A stretch of 64,000 nt of DNA from Clavibacter sp. (GTDB taxonomy: Bacteria; Actinomycetota; Actinomycetes; Nanopelagicales; Nanopelagicaceae), in the NCBI GenBank assembly GCA_003569145.1, contig BGOH01000001.1:248001-312000 (forward strand), read 5' to 3'. Of the stretch, positions 55,157 to 63,078 are shown in pieces. How positions within the stretch are numbered: position 1 is the stretch's first letter; each line of letters begins with the position of its first letter. The position numbers and the translations under genes are program-made. The notes beneath the pieces were generated by a model. That model saw nothing but the letters and a program-made list of their open reading frames with translations, was not told the origin of the DNA and did no database searches.

Positions 55157-56494
55157 ATGCCGGTGTCGGAAGAGCTCCCGCAGGGAACCAGCAAACGAAG
55201 CGCCAAGATGGCCAGCATCCCCTTATCTCTTGCTGGCCGCGGAGCCATTGGCTTTGGCCGTCAATTAATTGGTCAATCACCAGATTTTGCCTTTGCTGAT
55301 TTGCAAGAAAAGACCGCCGAGCAGATCTTTAAAGTATTGGGAGAGTTAAAGGGCGGAGCAATGAAATTTGGCCAAGCCCTATCTGTCTTTGAGGCAGCAC
55401 TTCCTGAAGATATTGCAAAGCCATATCGCGAAACGCTTGTGAAGCTGCAGGAGGCTGCTCCCCCACTTCCAGCAAGAGTGGTTCATAAAGTATTAGCAAA
55501 AGAGCTAGGCGAGCATTGGCGAGATAATTTTGCAGAATTTAATGACACCCCAGCAGCCTCAGCATCAATTGGACAAGTTCATAAAGGGATTTGGAAAGAT
55601 GGCAGAGCAGTTGCAGTAAAGATTCAGTATCCCGGAGCTAAAGAGGCGCTAATTTCTGATCTCAATCAGATTCAACGCTTTGCAAAGATTTTCCAATTAC
55701 TTCTTCCTGGCGTTGAGATGAAACCATTACTAGAAGAGCTCAAGGCAAGAATTATTGAAGAAGTTGATTATCGCTATGAAGCAAGTGCGCAGAGCGCCTG
55801 CTTTGAGGCCTATAAAGGCGATAGCGATATTGCAATTCCTGAAGTGATTATGGCAACTGATCGAGTACTTGTAAGCCAGTGGCTCGAGGGAACTCCGCTA
55901 TCAAAGGTAATTACCGATGGCACACAAGAAGAGCGAAATAGCGCCGGTATTCGCCTAGCTCGTTTTCACTTCACTGCTCCAATGAGAGCAGGTTTATTAC
56001 ATGCAGATCCTCATCCTGGAAACTTTAGAGTCTTAAAAGATGGTCGCCTTGGAGTTCTAGATTTTGGCGCATGTAATCGTCTGCCTAATGGATTTCCAGA
56101 ACCTTTCAAACGCTTACTTAGAAATGCGCTTGAAGGTGATGCGATTGCTTTATATAACGGCTTTAAAGAAGATGGCTTTATCCTCTCTGATGTTGAGGTG
56201 AGCCCTGAGCTGGTTTTAGATTATCTACTGCCTCTAGTTGAGCCTTTAAGAACTGATTATTTCGCCTATAGCCGAGATTGGCTTAGAACTCAGAGCGTGC
56301 GAGTTGGGGATCCAAGAAATCCAACTGCAAAGATTGGTTTTCAATTAAATCTTCCCCCTGAATATGTCTTAATTCATAGAGTCACTCTTGGAACTACTGG
56401 AATATTTTGCCAATTAAGAGCTGAAGGAAATTTCAGAGATGAAGCTCTCTCCTGGTTTCCAGAGATAACCCCAAGTCATCTGCAGAAGAGTTAA
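55157..56494 (+). CDS. ABC1/AarF (UbiB-like) atypical kinase
   Basis: 445 aa. Diagnostic KxGQ motif in GGAMKFGQALSVFEAALPE (about residues 70-80), the Ala-rich nucleotide loop PAASASIGQVHKG in place of a Gly-rich loop, VAVKIQYPG (Lys), LLHADPHPGNF (catalytic Asp/Asn) and VLDFGACNRL (DFG). Family members act on isoprenoid quinone or lipid metabolism as ATPases or kinases. It has no C-terminal membrane helices. In mycobacteria the equivalent gene precedes whiB7 (memory), as here at a distance. Confidence 0.93.
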   Translation: MPVSEELPQGTSKRSAKMASIPLSLAGRGAIGFGRQLIGQSPDFAFADLQEKTAEQIFKVLGELKGGAMKFGQALSVFEAALPEDIAKPYRETLVKLQEAAPPLPARVVHKVLAKELGEHWRDNFAEFNDTPAASASIGQVHKGIWKDGRAVAVKIQYPGAKEALISDLNQIQRFAKIFQLLLPGVEMKPLLEELKARIIEEVDYRYEASAQSACFEAYKGDSDIAIPEVIMATDRVLVSQWLEGTPLSKVITDGTQEERNSAGIRLARFHFTAPMRAGLLHADPHPGNFRVLKDGRLGVLDFGACNRLPNGFPEPFKRLLRNALEGDAIALYNGFKEDGFILSDVEVSPELVLDYLLPLVEPLRTDYFAYSRDWLRTQSVRVGDPRNPTAKIGFQLNLPPEYVLIHRVTLGTTGIFCQLRAEGNFRDEALSWFPEITPSHLQKS

Positions 56495-56498
56495 GAGA

Positions 56499-57266
56499 TT
56501 AATTCTGCTTTAGGCAGGGCGGGTTAGATAAGATTCTTAGGATTGCATCTTTCTCTGCTCTTGTTAGCCAGAGGTTGTATTTAACTTTTACCTCAACTTG
56601 TCTTGAAACATAATCACAGCGAAATTGCTTATTCGGTGGAAGCCAAGTTGCAGCATCACCATCACCTTTCTGGCTATTTAGAGAACCTTTAACTGCTAGA
56701 AGATTTAGCGGGTCATTAGCAAAGTTCTTCCTGGTAGCAAGATCTGCCTTAAAGATTCCCGTCTGCCAGGCATTAGATAACGCAACAACATGATCGATCT
56801 GAACTAGTGCGCTTGTCTTTTCTCCCCTTTGAAAATTAATGCTTTCGCCAGAGAAGGGATCTAAAAGCACTCCACTTTCCACAACACAATCTTTGGTTTT
56901 TGCTCTGAAGGTGACTTGAGTTAAATCTCTTTTAAGAATGTCATTTCTAGTATCACAGCCATTTCTATCCACATCTGCCCAGGCAGGACCAAAGGCTGAT
57001 CTTGAATATCCCGTCTTTGGCGCCCGTCCTTTCACTGCCAGAGTTTCAAGTGCCTTAATTGGATCAAACTCTGCTCCATTAGCTGAAGCAAGTTGAAGTA
57101 TTTCAATCTGATATTTCGAGCTCGGTGATACAAGAGAGAAAGAAGTAAGTGCAAAGCTTGCGATTAGAACTATCAGAGTTGCTTGTGAAGTAAAAGCTGC
57201 TCTGTATTTCAGCTCTTTTTTTGACTTCAAAAGGCTAAAAATGGCTTTTTGCCAATTGGACTTCAT
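56499..57266 (-). CDS. Secreted or membrane-anchored HNH nuclease (DUF1524/GmrSD C-terminal type)
   Basis: 255 aa. One N-terminal membrane segment (ATLIVLIASFALTSFSLV, about residues 29-46) after a basic start, so probably a signal anchor. The nuclease core is ALVQIDHVVALSNAWQTGIF (the DHVV-L motif), NFANDPLNLLAVKGSLNSQKGD and WLPPNKQFRCDYV. Extracellular DNA degradation (nutrient scavenging) is the usual interpretation for such secreted enzymes. It converges with the AarF gene with a 4-nt gap. Confidence 0.88.
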   Translation of the reverse strand: MKSNWQKAIFSLLKSKKELKYRAAFTSQATLIVLIASFALTSFSLVSPSSKYQIEILQLASANGAEFDPIKALETLAVKGRAPKTGYSRSAFGPAWADVDRNGCDTRNDILKRDLTQVTFRAKTKDCVVESGVLLDPFSGESINFQRGEKTSALVQIDHVVALSNAWQTGIFKADLATRKNFANDPLNLLAVKGSLNSQKGDGDAATWLPPNKQFRCDYVSRQVEVKVKYNLWLTRAEKDAILRILSNPPCLKQN

Positions 57267-57296
57267 GGCTTCATTCTCATCTATTTGGCTTAGAAA

Positions 57297-57325
57297 TTGG
57301 TATCTAAGGCGGTACTGGTTATAGT
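57297..57325 (+). promoter_or_regulatory. Promoter of tRNA-Lys
   Basis: TTGGTA (57297-57302), 17-nt spacer, TATAGT (57320-57325), about 31 nt before the mature tRNA 5' end. One of the best housekeeping promoter matches in the window. Confidence 0.7.
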
Positions 57326-57356
57326 GTGCTCCGCTTGATCACGACAAATGGTCAAC

Positions 57357-57429
57357 GGGTTGTTAGCTCAGTTGGTAGAGCAGGTGACTCTTAATCACCG
57401 GGTCGTAGGTTCGATCCCTACACAACCCA
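57357..57429 (+). tRNA. tRNA-Lys (anticodon CUU)
   Basis: Acceptor GGGTTGT/ACAACCC, anticodon stem GGTGA/TCACC with loop CTCTTAA (anticodon CTT), T arm GTAGGTTCGATCCCTAC, discriminator A. No CCA is encoded (the next bases are CTT). Confidence 0.97.
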
Positions 57430-57517
57430 CTTCTGTATTGGTCACGTTGAAAAAGTGATGAATTATCACCTCGCTCGAGGTAATTTTGAGTTTGTTTCAG
57501 ATACCCTAAAGACAGTT

Positions 57518-57991
57518 ATGAAGCGCCTACTAGGACTTACAAGATATGCAGTAGTTATTCCTGCCCTTGCCTCAATTCTTGGCGCATTACTTCTTATGGC
57601 TCAAGGATCCTTTGCTATGGTCCTAGCAGTTATTGATTCACTTGAGAGTCAATATGGTCTCAAGGAAACAATTGTTGAAGTCCTAACTGCAATTGATGCC
57701 ATCTTGCTTGGCACAGTACTTCTGGTGATTGGCTATGGTCTCTATGAACTATTTATCGATACTGATATTGATGTGCCACTATGGCTTCAAGTTGAAGATC
57801 TAGATGATCTAAAATCTAAATTAATTGGCGTAGTTGTGGCAATCATTGCCGTGGTCTATGTAGGTGTATTCGTTGATTCAAACCGAGCCGATGACGTTAT
57901 TGCATACGGCGTTGGCGCAGGTGCGCTGGTTGCAGGACTTGCTCTCTTTGCTTTTGCTACTGGAAAGTCAGGAAAGAAGAGTAGAGAGTAG
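57518..57991 (+). CDS. YqhA / UPF0114 family membrane protein
   Basis: 157 aa from ATG 57518. The start MKRLLGLTRYAVVIPALASI lines up with the YqhA family start; an earlier in-frame ATG at 57461 would add an unrelated, charged stretch running from the tRNA end. Four membrane helices, with the family segment LLGTVLLVIGYGLYELFI and a membrane-proximal WLQVEDLDDLKSKL. Function unknown; related plant and bacterial proteins are poorly studied. Confidence 0.85.
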   Translation: MKRLLGLTRYAVVIPALASILGALLLMAQGSFAMVLAVIDSLESQYGLKETIVEVLTAIDAILLGTVLLVIGYGLYELFIDTDIDVPLWLQVEDLDDLKSKLIGVVVAIIAVVYVGVFVDSNRADDVIAYGVGAGALVAGLALFAFATGKSGKKSRE

Positions 57992-58010
57992 CTCTTAGCT
58001 GATTTCTTAC

Positions 58011-58430
58011 TTAAATAGCCCTAGAGCGCTTTGCAAGGCGCCAGTGCATTAGATAAATAGGTCCAGCAATAATTAAAGTGGTTAGTGAATTAACGATTCC
58101 CTTAAGTGCTTGACGTTGATTATTCTCAGTCAAGTTCTCTTTAATCTGATCAGGGCTTAAAGCTGAATCTTTAGGAACTGAGTAGGGATCAAAATAACCA
58201 GGATCTGGCCATAGCGCATCGACTATTCCCCGAACTACACTTACCAACGAAAATAAGCAGGTTAGTAAGGTAACTAGGCAGACCGCATAGATATAGAGTG
58301 AATACCAACCAATACGATCTTCACGCTTAGCAATCGCCGGTTCACTTTGCTTCTGTGAAGGGGAACTTGGCCTTGGAGCAACACTCTTTCGTTTTGCCAA
58401 TTGCTTGCTCTTTACAACCTTACTTGCCAT
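58011..58430 (-). CDS. Two-helix membrane protein, unknown function
   Basis: 139 aa. A basic, Ser/Pro-rich cytoplasmic N-terminus (~40 residues), a first membrane helix (WYSLYIYAVCLVTLLTCLFSLV), a soluble loop with WPDPGYFDPYSVPKDS and DQIKENLTENNQRQALKGI, and a second helix (SLTTLIIAGPIYLMHWRLA). I recall similar actinobacterial membrane proteins but cannot name a family. It lies 85 nt downstream of whiB7 on the same strand; the gap contains two TTGCAA palindromes that might form a weak hairpin. Confidence 0.7.
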   Translation of the reverse strand: MASKVVKSKQLAKRKSVAPRPSSPSQKQSEPAIAKREDRIGWYSLYIYAVCLVTLLTCLFSLVSVVRGIVDALWPDPGYFDPYSVPKDSALSPDQIKENLTENNQRQALKGIVNSLTTLIIAGPIYLMHWRLAKRSRAI

Positions 58431-58515
58431 GCCTCATTCTGACCCTAATAGGCGCAGTTTTCAATAGGCTAGGCCATTGCAAAGGCTTTAAATTGCAAAT
58501 AAAAATTTAGCTCTC

Positions 58516-58899
58516 TTAAGCAGTTGCAACCAAAACCTTCTCATCAATTAATTCAGAAGTGACAACTTCTTGATTTAATCTCGGTCTTCCTGGGAGCCTC
58601 TTAGCGGCGATAACCACTCCATCTTCAAATAGCTCCCCGCCCCAAATACCGCAAGGTTCCTTTCGTGAAAGTGCTCCTTGTAAGCACTCCTTCTTTACCG
58701 GACATGCGCTGCAGAGGCTCTTGGCATAAGCAATCTCATCGCTCTTATCAGAGAAGAAGATTTCAGGATTTGAAGTATGACATGGCAAGCTAAATGCTTG
58801 ATCGCTGCCGTATGTGCCAGTGACTGCATCTAGTCCGATCATGGCGCCTTCGCCCTCGGCCCAGCCTGGAATTAATAGTTCGCTAAAGAGAACGCTCAT
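58516..58899 (-). CDS. whiB7: WhiB7-type iron-sulfur transcription factor
   Basis: 127 aa from ATG 58899. Four [4Fe-4S] cysteines at Cys40, Cys63, Cys66 and Cys72 (C...CSACPVKKEC), then the GIWGGEL turn that contacts the primary sigma factor, and a C-terminal AT-hook-like KRLPGRPRLNQ, the mark of WhiB7. The N-terminus MSVL also matches mycobacterial WhiB7 (memory), with a ~20-residue insertion; GAGGTG lies just upstream. A GTG at 58908 is an alternative. WhiB7 activates antibiotic-resistance genes on ribosome stress. It lies downstream of uvrD2, as in mycobacteria, and behind an attenuator. Confidence 0.9.
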   Translation of the reverse strand: MSVLFSELLIPGWAEGEGAMIGLDAVTGTYGSDQAFSLPCHTSNPEIFFSDKSDEIAYAKSLCSACPVKKECLQGALSRKEPCGIWGGELFEDGVVIAAKRLPGRPRLNQEVVTSELIDEKVLVATA

Positions 58900-58952
58900 C
58901 GTTCTCACCTCTGCCTTCCTTTTTCATCTCATTTTTAATTACCTGGATAAAG

Positions 58953-58988
58953 AAAAAGGGGCCCGAATCCTTTTGGATTCTAGGCCCC
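58953..58988 (-). terminator. Attenuator terminator in the whiB7 leader
   Basis: Minus strand: GGGGCC-TA-GAATCC, loop AAAA, GGATTC-G-GGCCCC, then TTTTT. A 12-bp stem with a small internal asymmetry and a U-run, 54 nt before the whiB7 start and 20 nt after the upstream ORF stop. Because it stands between promoter and gene, it must be read through for whiB7 expression. Confidence 0.9.
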
Positions 58989-59008
58989 TGGGCTTTGCTT
59001 AATCGGTG

Positions 59009-59152
59009 TTATCCGATAGCGCTCCAGGTGCCGAATCCATCGGCCTTGGTTGACTTGGTTGCAAAATACTTGTAACCAAATGCAGGCATGCTCCAATTGC
59101 GATGAGTGCGATATGCGCTCATCGTTAGTGAAGTACTTCTTGCTGCTGTCAT
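59009..59152 (-). CDS. Upstream ORF (leader peptide) of whiB7, 47 aa
   Basis: ATG 59152 to TAA 59009, encoding MTAARSTSLTMSAYRTHRN and then a stretch rich in aromatic and small residues (WSMPAFGYKYFATKSTKADG, FGTWSAIG). It has no ribosome site; the predicted transcription start is 3-5 nt upstream, so it is effectively leaderless. Codons for D-G-F-G-T (59027-59038) contain the segment that can pair with the terminator 5' arm. The stop lies in a small hairpin (ATCGG/CCGAT). A function as a separate small protein cannot be ruled out. Confidence 0.7.
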   Translation of the reverse strand: MTAARSTSLTMSAYRTHRNWSMPAFGYKYFATKSTKADGFGTWSAIG

Positions 59153-59161
59153 GGTTTGGCA

Positions 59162-59191
59162 AGAGTAATGCATCGCTAGCAAATGATGCAA
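59162..59191 (-). promoter_or_regulatory. Putative whiB7 promoter with AT-rich activator site
   Basis: Minus-strand TTGCAT (59191-59186), 18-nt spacer, TACTCT (59167-59162). Immediately upstream of the -35 is AT-rich GATTAATTAG, the placement used by WhiB7 AT-hooks for autoregulation in relatives. It starts right at the uvrD2 stop. Confidence 0.55.
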
Positions 59192-59196
59192 ACTAA

Positions 59197-60820
59197 TTAA
59201 TCTACTAACCCAGCCTCTGCTAAAAAAGGGCTCGCTACTCCGTAGTAGGTAAGAGCAAGGCTCTGCTGCGCCCTAGTTACCCCCACATAAAACAAACGTC
59301 TCTCTTCCTCTATTGAGCTAGCCTGCCAGGGGAGAACTTCAGCGCTAACTCCTGCGAGATAAACCTTGCGCCACTCCAGACCCTTTGCAGCATGCAGCGT
59401 TGCAAGGGCCACTCCAGGAAGGATCGGGGGGTTATTAGTCTCTGAGCGCTCTTCAAGTTCTCTTAGAAATGCCCGAAGAGAGGTAAGTCCCTCTGCCTCA
59501 AGTTCTCCCGCTAATTGCAAAAATGAGCGTACATATTCACTCTGCCCAAATGGTTTTAGACAATCTCGCAAGTCAGAGAGCCAATCAGATTCTGATAAAC
59601 TGAGGCGCTTCTGATTGCTCCAATTATCTCTCTTACCTGCGGCCTATTAAAGAAGCGCTCTGAATTTCTTATTTGATTCTCAATACCTGCAGCATCAAGA
59701 GCGCTCTCTAGAACCTCCAATTGACTATTTGTTCTAGTAAGAATTGCTATCTCATTTGTTGCAAGGCCGCCTGCGACATCTTCTTTAATTAGTGAAACTA
59801 GCGCCTGCGCCTCCTCGCTCTGTGATTTATAGCCCTTCGCCATTGGCTTTTCACCATGGCCATTTATCGCATCTAGCTCATGTCCAAGATTGGCGCTTCG
59901 CAAAATAGTATTTGCAGTATTAATAATTTCAGGAGTTGAGCGGTATCCAGCGCTTAGCCTAATTACCTCAGCGTTTGGATATTTCGCAGTGAAGTTAAGT
60001 AGAAAGGCTGGGCTTGCTCCAGCAAAAGAGTAAATCGTCTGAGCTGGATCCCCCACAACACAAATATCCTCTCTCTTTCCGAGCCAGAGATCTAATAGTC
60101 TTTGTTGTAGCGGTGATACATCTTGATATTCATCAACTGTGAAGTATCTATATTGATCTCTTACCCTCTCCCTAACTTCTCGTTCTTCCTCAAGCATTCC
60201 AACAGTTAGTAGTAATACATCTTCAAAATCAATGGCGCGCTCTTGCTTCTTTAATGATTCATAAGCTTCATAAACTTTTGCCACCTGCTCAGCGCTTATC
60301 TTGCTACTTGGGTTAAAGACTCTGGAGTAATCGCTAAGTCCTTGCAGGTATTGATCTGGGGCCAGGTTAAAACTTTTGCCCATTCAATCTCTCCTGCTAA
60401 ATCTCGAAGCAGCGAACTTTTCTTACTACTTGAGATATTTGCTCGCGTCATTGCCTCGCTTAAAAAACCAGTTTTACTAGTTAATAACGAGGGAAAACGC
60501 CCCCCGAGCGTCTCAGGCCAGAAGTAAATTAACTGCTTTAGGGCCGCCGCATGAAAGGTCCTTGCCGCAATACTTGCAACTCCAAGTGATCTAAGCCTGG
60601 TTCGCATCTCACCTGCTGCCCTTGCGGTGAAAGTAAGAGCGAGTACTCGCTTAGGGTCAATAACTCCAATATCAACGCCATAGGCCAGGCGATGAGTTAT
60701 CGCTCTCGTTTTTCCAGTTCCAGCTCCAGCAATTACACATACTGGCCCCTTTAGAGCAGTTGCAACACTTCGCTGCTGGGGATCAAGTGATGAAAGAATC
60801 TCATCAGCTAATTGCGCCAC
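59197..60820 (-). CDS. uvrD2: UvrD2-like superfamily I DNA helicase (two frame breaks)
   Basis: About 541 aa when joined. Motifs in order: Walker A GAGTGKTRAITHRL, LTFTARAAGEMRTRL, YFTVDEYQDVSPLQQRLLD (motif II), VCVVGDPAQTIYSFAGASP (III), LSAGYRSTPEII (IV), TLHAAKGLEWRKVYLAG (V) and RRLFYVGVTRAQQ (VI). Break 1: TTTT (plus AAAA 60369-60372) needs one more T (WAKVFNLAPDQYL). Break 2: CC (plus GG 59604-59605) needs one more C (RSALSLSESDWLSDL). It ends after motif VI and lacks the C-terminal HRDC and zinc domains of mycobacterial UvrD2. It overlaps nudC by 13 nt. Confidence 0.9.
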
Positions 60821-61707
60821 GACTGACCTGACAATTCACTCTCTGCAGCTGGGCCATACCAAGCATTAATCATCGCTCGAGCAACTGAAATAATTGGTGG
60901 CAGCAGTAACTCGCCGCTTTTACATTTTGACTTTAGATCTTCTCGAGTTAGCCAAACTATCTCTTCAATCTCTTGCCCATCTGCCACAACTGAGTCTGAA
61001 TTTGAGATCACTGCTTCATAAGCAATCATCACTGATGCTGGAAATGGCCATGGCTGTGAGCCAAGATATTTCATCTCAGTAACTATCCCGCCGCACTCCT
61101 CAGCAACTTCTCTGATAACACAACTTTCAAATGATTCACCTGGTTCAACAAAACCTGCAAAAGTTGAGAAGCGCTTCTCTGGCCAGACTTTCTGTCTCCC
61201 AAGCAAGATTCGATCATTACTATCTTTTACTAAAACAATAATTGCCGGGTCCGTTCTTGGATGATGCTCAGCGCTACAGACCAAACATTTTCTTACAGAG
61301 CCACCAAGAATTGATTTAGTCTCCTCGCCGCATTTAGAACATCTCATATGGCTCTGATGCCACTGCGATAAGGCAAGGCTATGAACTGCTGCTCCAATTT
61401 CTAGATCATTTAGGTGAGCACCCAGCGTTCTTAAAGATTGAAAGTTCTCTCCAAATTCTTTTTGATCGCTCACCTGATGAACTACAAAATATGGCTCGCC
61501 GCTACTTGAGAGCCCCAGAAAATATCGCTCACCCTTAGCAAGCTCGGGCGGGATGAAAGTCAGCCCACTTTGGCTACATTCAAAGCGATCAGCGACCATA
61601 GAAATTATCTTTGCCTTGGAAAAGAGCTCATCAAGTGATGCAGAATCACTGCGCAAGTGAGCCGCTCGATCTAGCTTTGAGCGCGAGAGCGGAAGGTTTA
61701 GCAGCAC
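60808..61707 (-). CDS. nudC: NAD(H) pyrophosphatase NudC
   Basis: 299 aa. Hydrolyses NADH/NAD+ and removes NAD caps from RNA. A zinc ribbon (CSKCGEE and CLVCSAEHHP, near residues 122-145) precedes the Nudix box GFVEPGESFESCVIREVAEE, and the SQPWPFPASVM motif that defines NudC follows. The N-terminal domain contains RYFLGLSSSGEPYFVVH. It lies beside uvrD2 as in mycobacteria, divergent from the EEP gene (25-nt gap). Confidence 0.95.
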   Translation of the reverse strand: MLLNLPLSRSKLDRAAHLRSDSASLDELFSKAKIISMVADRFECSQSGLTFIPPELAKGERYFLGLSSSGEPYFVVHQVSDQKEFGENFQSLRTLGAHLNDLEIGAAVHSLALSQWHQSHMRCSKCGEETKSILGGSVRKCLVCSAEHHPRTDPAIIVLVKDSNDRILLGRQKVWPEKRFSTFAGFVEPGESFESCVIREVAEECGGIVTEMKYLGSQPWPFPASVMIAYEAVISNSDSVVADGQEIEEIVWLTREDLKSKCKSGELLLPPIISVARAMINAWYGPAAESELSGQSWRN

Positions 61708-61732
61708 GGGGCGACCCTACTAGCCTGCCTTC

Positions 61733-62539
61733 ATGGCATCTACCCAGGGCTTTAGCCTGACCTGCTGGAACACCCTTCATGGCATGGCAATTCCGCCAAA
61801 TTCTGGGGCAACGCTTCAAAGCGCGGTAAGTCAGATGCTCCAAGAAGTTAGTAGCGATGTAATCACGCTTCAAGAAGTTGATCTCAATCAAGATCGATCA
61901 GCTGGAGTTAATCAGGTAAGTCATATCGCTAAATTAATTGGCGCAGATTATTGGGCCTTTGCTCCATCACTGATTGGAACACCCGGTGAGAAATGGAGCG
62001 CAGTTGATAGCAATCTGATCTACACCCAAGACTGCGTGATTCCAAATCAGGCGATGTATGGAATTGGAATTGTTTCAAAAGTAAAAGTTAAATCCTGGCA
62101 TCGAATAAATCTTGGAAGATCAGCTATCGGTATGCCACTTTTGGTTCCAGGCGAAAAAAGAGCGCAATTTATCTATGTCTCCGATGAACCAAGGAGCGCT
62201 CTAGTTGCAGAGCTTGAAAATGGTCTTTCAATTAGTACCACTCATCTTTCATTTGTTCCAGGCAAGAATGTCACTCAGCTTAGAAAGATAATTAAATGGC
62301 TTCCAAGTATTTCTGGTAAACATATCCTCACCGGAGACTTTAATCTTCCTTGGGGAGTTGCAGCAAAGATCTCTGGATGGCGAGATCTTGCCCCAGGTGC
62401 TACATATCCATCATGGAAGCCAAATATCGAATTTGATTACATCTTAAGTAAAGATATTGATGCAGATCAGGTTAAGCCTTTGATTCATAAGCACAATGGC
62501 TTAAGTGATCACAGAGCTCTTAGCATTACCATTTCTTAA
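61733..62539 (+). CDS. Endonuclease/exonuclease/phosphatase (EEP) family hydrolase
   Basis: 268 aa, no signal peptide. EEP fold motifs: LTCWNTLHG (metal Asn), VITLQEVDLNQDRS (metal Glu), ILTGDFNLPWG (D-x-N) and LSDHRALSITI (catalytic S-D-H). Substrate unknown: DNA repair, RNA or a small phosphodiester are all open. It overlaps the convergent phage-type gene by 4 nt. Confidence 0.9.
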   Translation: MASTQGFSLTCWNTLHGMAIPPNSGATLQSAVSQMLQEVSSDVITLQEVDLNQDRSAGVNQVSHIAKLIGADYWAFAPSLIGTPGEKWSAVDSNLIYTQDCVIPNQAMYGIGIVSKVKVKSWHRINLGRSAIGMPLLVPGEKRAQFIYVSDEPRSALVAELENGLSISTTHLSFVPGKNVTQLRKIIKWLPSISGKHILTGDFNLPWGVAAKISGWRDLAPGATYPSWKPNIEFDYILSKDIDADQVKPLIHKHNGLSDHRALSITIS

Positions 62540-63078
62540 GCAACTTCAGATTTTTTACTCAAGCTCTCTCGATGACTCTTATAGATTGAAAGTAGTTCAT
62601 TTCGTTTAACCTCTGGCATATTAAAGCTTGCAGCATAGGCAGACCAGGCTTTTAATTGACTTAACTCAGTGCAACCATGAAGCTCTCTGATGAGCCGCTC
62701 CCAATCACTCTTATTTAAGACCTTTCCAGAGCTACCTCTGGCAGCCTTTGCCATCTCCTCCCTACTTGGGCGCTTTCCCTTGGCGGCAAAACCTAAATTA
62801 GCAAGGCAGCGACCAATACTTGAAGTCTCGCAATTCTCACTGGCATTAGCGCGATTAACTGGAGAGGTGCCTTCAATCTCTGTAGCAAAGCCAGTTGACT
62901 GCGGGCGAATATCTTCAGAGTTGGTATATGCCTCACTTCGACAGATCCATTCAATTCTGCCATCGCTGCGCTCAGTTCTCTGCAGATCAGTCAAGATTCT
63001 TCCATTTGGATATTTGAGCCAGAACGCTCTAATGCGATTTTCAACTGGTTCGTAATCACTTAAATTAAAATAGCTCAT
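62536..63078 (-). CDS. Phage-type protein, possible single-strand annealing/recombination function
   Basis: 180 aa. The central part (STGFATEIEGTSPVNRANASE, NCETSSIGRCLANLGFAAKG) matches a pattern seen in many actinophage and prophage genes: 'ATEIEG-x-S-x-V-N', then 'ENCETSAVGRALANLG', usually next to recombination genes and reminiscent of Erf/RecT-type annealing proteins. The N-terminal SYFNLSDYEPVENRIRAFW and a charged C-terminus are less clear. The ATG overlaps the stop of the upstream gene by 1 nt, so the two form a unit. I assign no firm function. Confidence 0.6.
   Translation of the reverse strand: MSYFNLSDYEPVENRIRAFWLKYPNGRILTDLQRTERSDGRIEWICRSEAYTNSEDIRPQSTGFATEIEGTSPVNRANASENCETSSIGRCLANLGFAAKGKRPSREEMAKAARGSSGKVLNKSDWERLIRELHGCTELSQLKAWSAYAASFNMPEVKRNELLSIYKSHRESLSKKSEVA

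Noticed and set aside
58980-59162. 60-aa minus-strand frame overlapping the whiB7 leader in another frame
   Set aside because: It runs through both attenuator helices and a different frame from the 47-codon ORF, with no start signal.
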